The notes beneath the pieces were generated by a model. The model was not told the origin of the DNA and did no database searches. It was given only the letters and a program-made list of their open reading frames with translations. Made by a program: the position numbers and the translations under genes. Below are positions 5,792 to 6,414 of a DNA stretch of 6,414 nucleotides, in pieces. Origin of the DNA: JACCXJ01 sp052387115 (GTDB lineage: Bacteria; Pseudomonadota; Gammaproteobacteria; JACCXJ01); NCBI GenBank assembly GCA_052387115.1, contig JBQTJM010000248.1, positions 1-6,414 on the forward strand, in the 5' to 3' direction. How positions within the stretch are numbered: position 1 is the first letter of the stretch; each line of letters starts with the position of its first letter.

Positions 5792-6372
5792 GCCCTGACA
5801 CCCGCCTCGAAGGCATGCTTGACCGCCCGCATCTCGGTCAAGGTATCGGCGGCCTCGATCAGCCCGACCGGGGCGCTCCGGCCGGTCACGATGACGTGCT
5901 GCATCGGTGGGCGGGCGTTCAGATCCCTCAGCACCTCTTCGATCTCGAGATAGCCGTACTTGAGCACGAGATTCAGCTCGTCGAAGACGACGAGCCGAAT
6001 GGCCGGGTCTTGCAACATTCGCTGCGCCGTCTCCCAAGCCCTTTGCGCGGCGCGCATGTCGCGTTCCCGATCTTGCGTCTCCCAGGTGAAACCCTCCCCC
6101 ATGACGTGGTATTCGACCTCCGGAAAGCGGCGGAAGAACGTTTCCTCGCCGGTGCTCTGCGCACCCTTGATGAACTGGACCACACCCACGCGCATGCCGT
6201 GACCGAGGGCGCGGGCCACCATGCCGAAGGCCGAGCTCGACTTGCCGTTGCCGTTACCGGTCAAGACCAAGAGTAGCCCTTTGTCCTCGGTGGCACAGGC
6301 AATGGCGGCGTCGATGACCGCCTTCTTGCGCTGCATGCGTTCCCGGTGACGGTTCTCGCCCGTGGCGTCCAC
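5770..6372 (-). CDS. cobO: Corrinoid adenosyltransferase (cob(I)yrinic acid a,c-diamide adenosyltransferase)
   Basis: The 200-residue protein matches the CobA/CobO/BtuR family, which is usually about 200 residues. It transfers the 5'-deoxyadenosyl group of ATP to cob(I)alamin or earlier corrinoids in the cytoplasm, in de novo synthesis or salvage. Visible motifs are the basic N-terminal HRERMQRKKAVID, the phosphate-binding loop TGNGNGKSSSAFG (39-46 core), GVVQFIKG, GFTWETQDR (F95 and W97, the aromatic pair linked in Salmonella CobA to four-coordinate Co(II)), VVFDELN (D131-E132) and HVIVTGRSAP. The start is GTG at 6370-6372, the first in-frame start after a stop at 6376-6378, with a GAGGG-type site about 11 bases upstream. 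The ATG at residue 13 would remove part of the conserved N-terminus. The stop lies inside a direct-repeat unit. The btuR/cobA name would be equally acceptable. Confidence 0.95.
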   Translation of the reverse strand: MDATGENRHRERMQRKKAVIDAAIACATEDKGLLLVLTGNGNGKSSSAFGMVARALGHGMRVGVVQFIKGAQSTGEETFFRRFPEVEYHVMGEGFTWETQDRERDMRAAQRAWETAQRMLQDPAIRLVVFDELNLVLKYGYLEIEEVLRDLNARPPMQHVIVTGRSAPVGLIEAADTLTEMRAVKHAFEAGVRAQKGIEL

Positions 6373-6375
6373 CGC

Positions 6376-6414
6376 TCAGCCCGCCCTCTGGTGGCGTGTA
6401 CGAATGAAGTTGCT
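6376..6414 (-). CDS. Possible C-terminal end of an upstream minus-strand gene (partial)
   Basis: The frame entering from the right edge on the minus strand reads SNFIRTRHQRAG and stops at TGA 6376-6378, three bases before the cobO GTG. Such tight spacing is typical of translationally coupled operon genes, so another gene, perhaps also of cobalamin synthesis, may precede cobO. Only 12 residues are visible and another minus-strand frame is also open, so neither the reality nor the identity of this gene can be settled here. Confidence 0.3.
   Translation of the reverse strand, partial: SNFIRTRHQRAG

Noticed and set aside
5602..6276. Long plus-strand frame antisense to cobO
   Set aside because: It is a shadow of cobO, whose conserved motifs on the minus strand are unambiguous.

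Overview
The window is GC-rich, densely coding DNA with Shine-Dalgarno-led genes and proteobacterial-type proteins. It includes a Tat-exported PhoX-family phosphatase, a corrinoid adenosyltransferase and the remains of an arsenite oxidase. A beta- or gammaproteobacterium is the best guess, but no rRNA or other marker gene allows a firmer placement.

Layout from left to right. (1) 1-990, plus strand: the C-terminal part of an alkaline-phosphatase-superfamily (type I phosphodiesterase / nucleotide pyrophosphatase) enzyme whose start lies outside the window. (2) About 1027-2286: a zone of decayed genes. It holds a PepSY-like small protein split by at least one frameshift, a strong hairpin, a minus-strand fragment of a Cys-containing protein, and a plus-strand remnant of aioA, the molybdenum catalytic subunit of arsenite oxidase. 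The aioA remnant has lost its N-terminus and a large internal block. (3) 2308-4752, minus strand: an intact 814-residue PhoX/DUF839 protein with a twin-arginine signal. It converges tail to tail with the aioA remnant. (4) 4753-5120: an intergenic region with a convincing PHO-box-like site, a perfect 20-bp palindrome and several hairpins. (5) 5121-5669, minus strand: a conserved-looking 182-residue protein with an HxHxHxC motif. (6) 5770-6372, minus strand: cobO/btuR, probably the gene before it in a minus-strand operon. An imperfect direct repeat flanking a hairpin lies between these two genes and overlaps the end of cobO. (7) 6376-6414: possibly the last codons of another minus-strand gene.

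The most coherent functional story is phosphate acquisition. The PhoX-family gene is preceded by 11-bp-spaced CTGTCAT-like half-sites, as expected of a PhoB target, and a second phosphoesterase sits about 1.3 kb beyond its 3' end, across the decayed zone. The right end belongs to cobalamin metabolism. The arsenite oxidase remnant suggests this lineage, or a donor, once carried arsenite oxidation. I see no CRISPR array, transposase, tRNA or rRNA, and no clear evidence of a wholly new system. The PHO-box architecture, the aioA remnant and the repeat-hairpin unit at cobO are the points most worth a second look.
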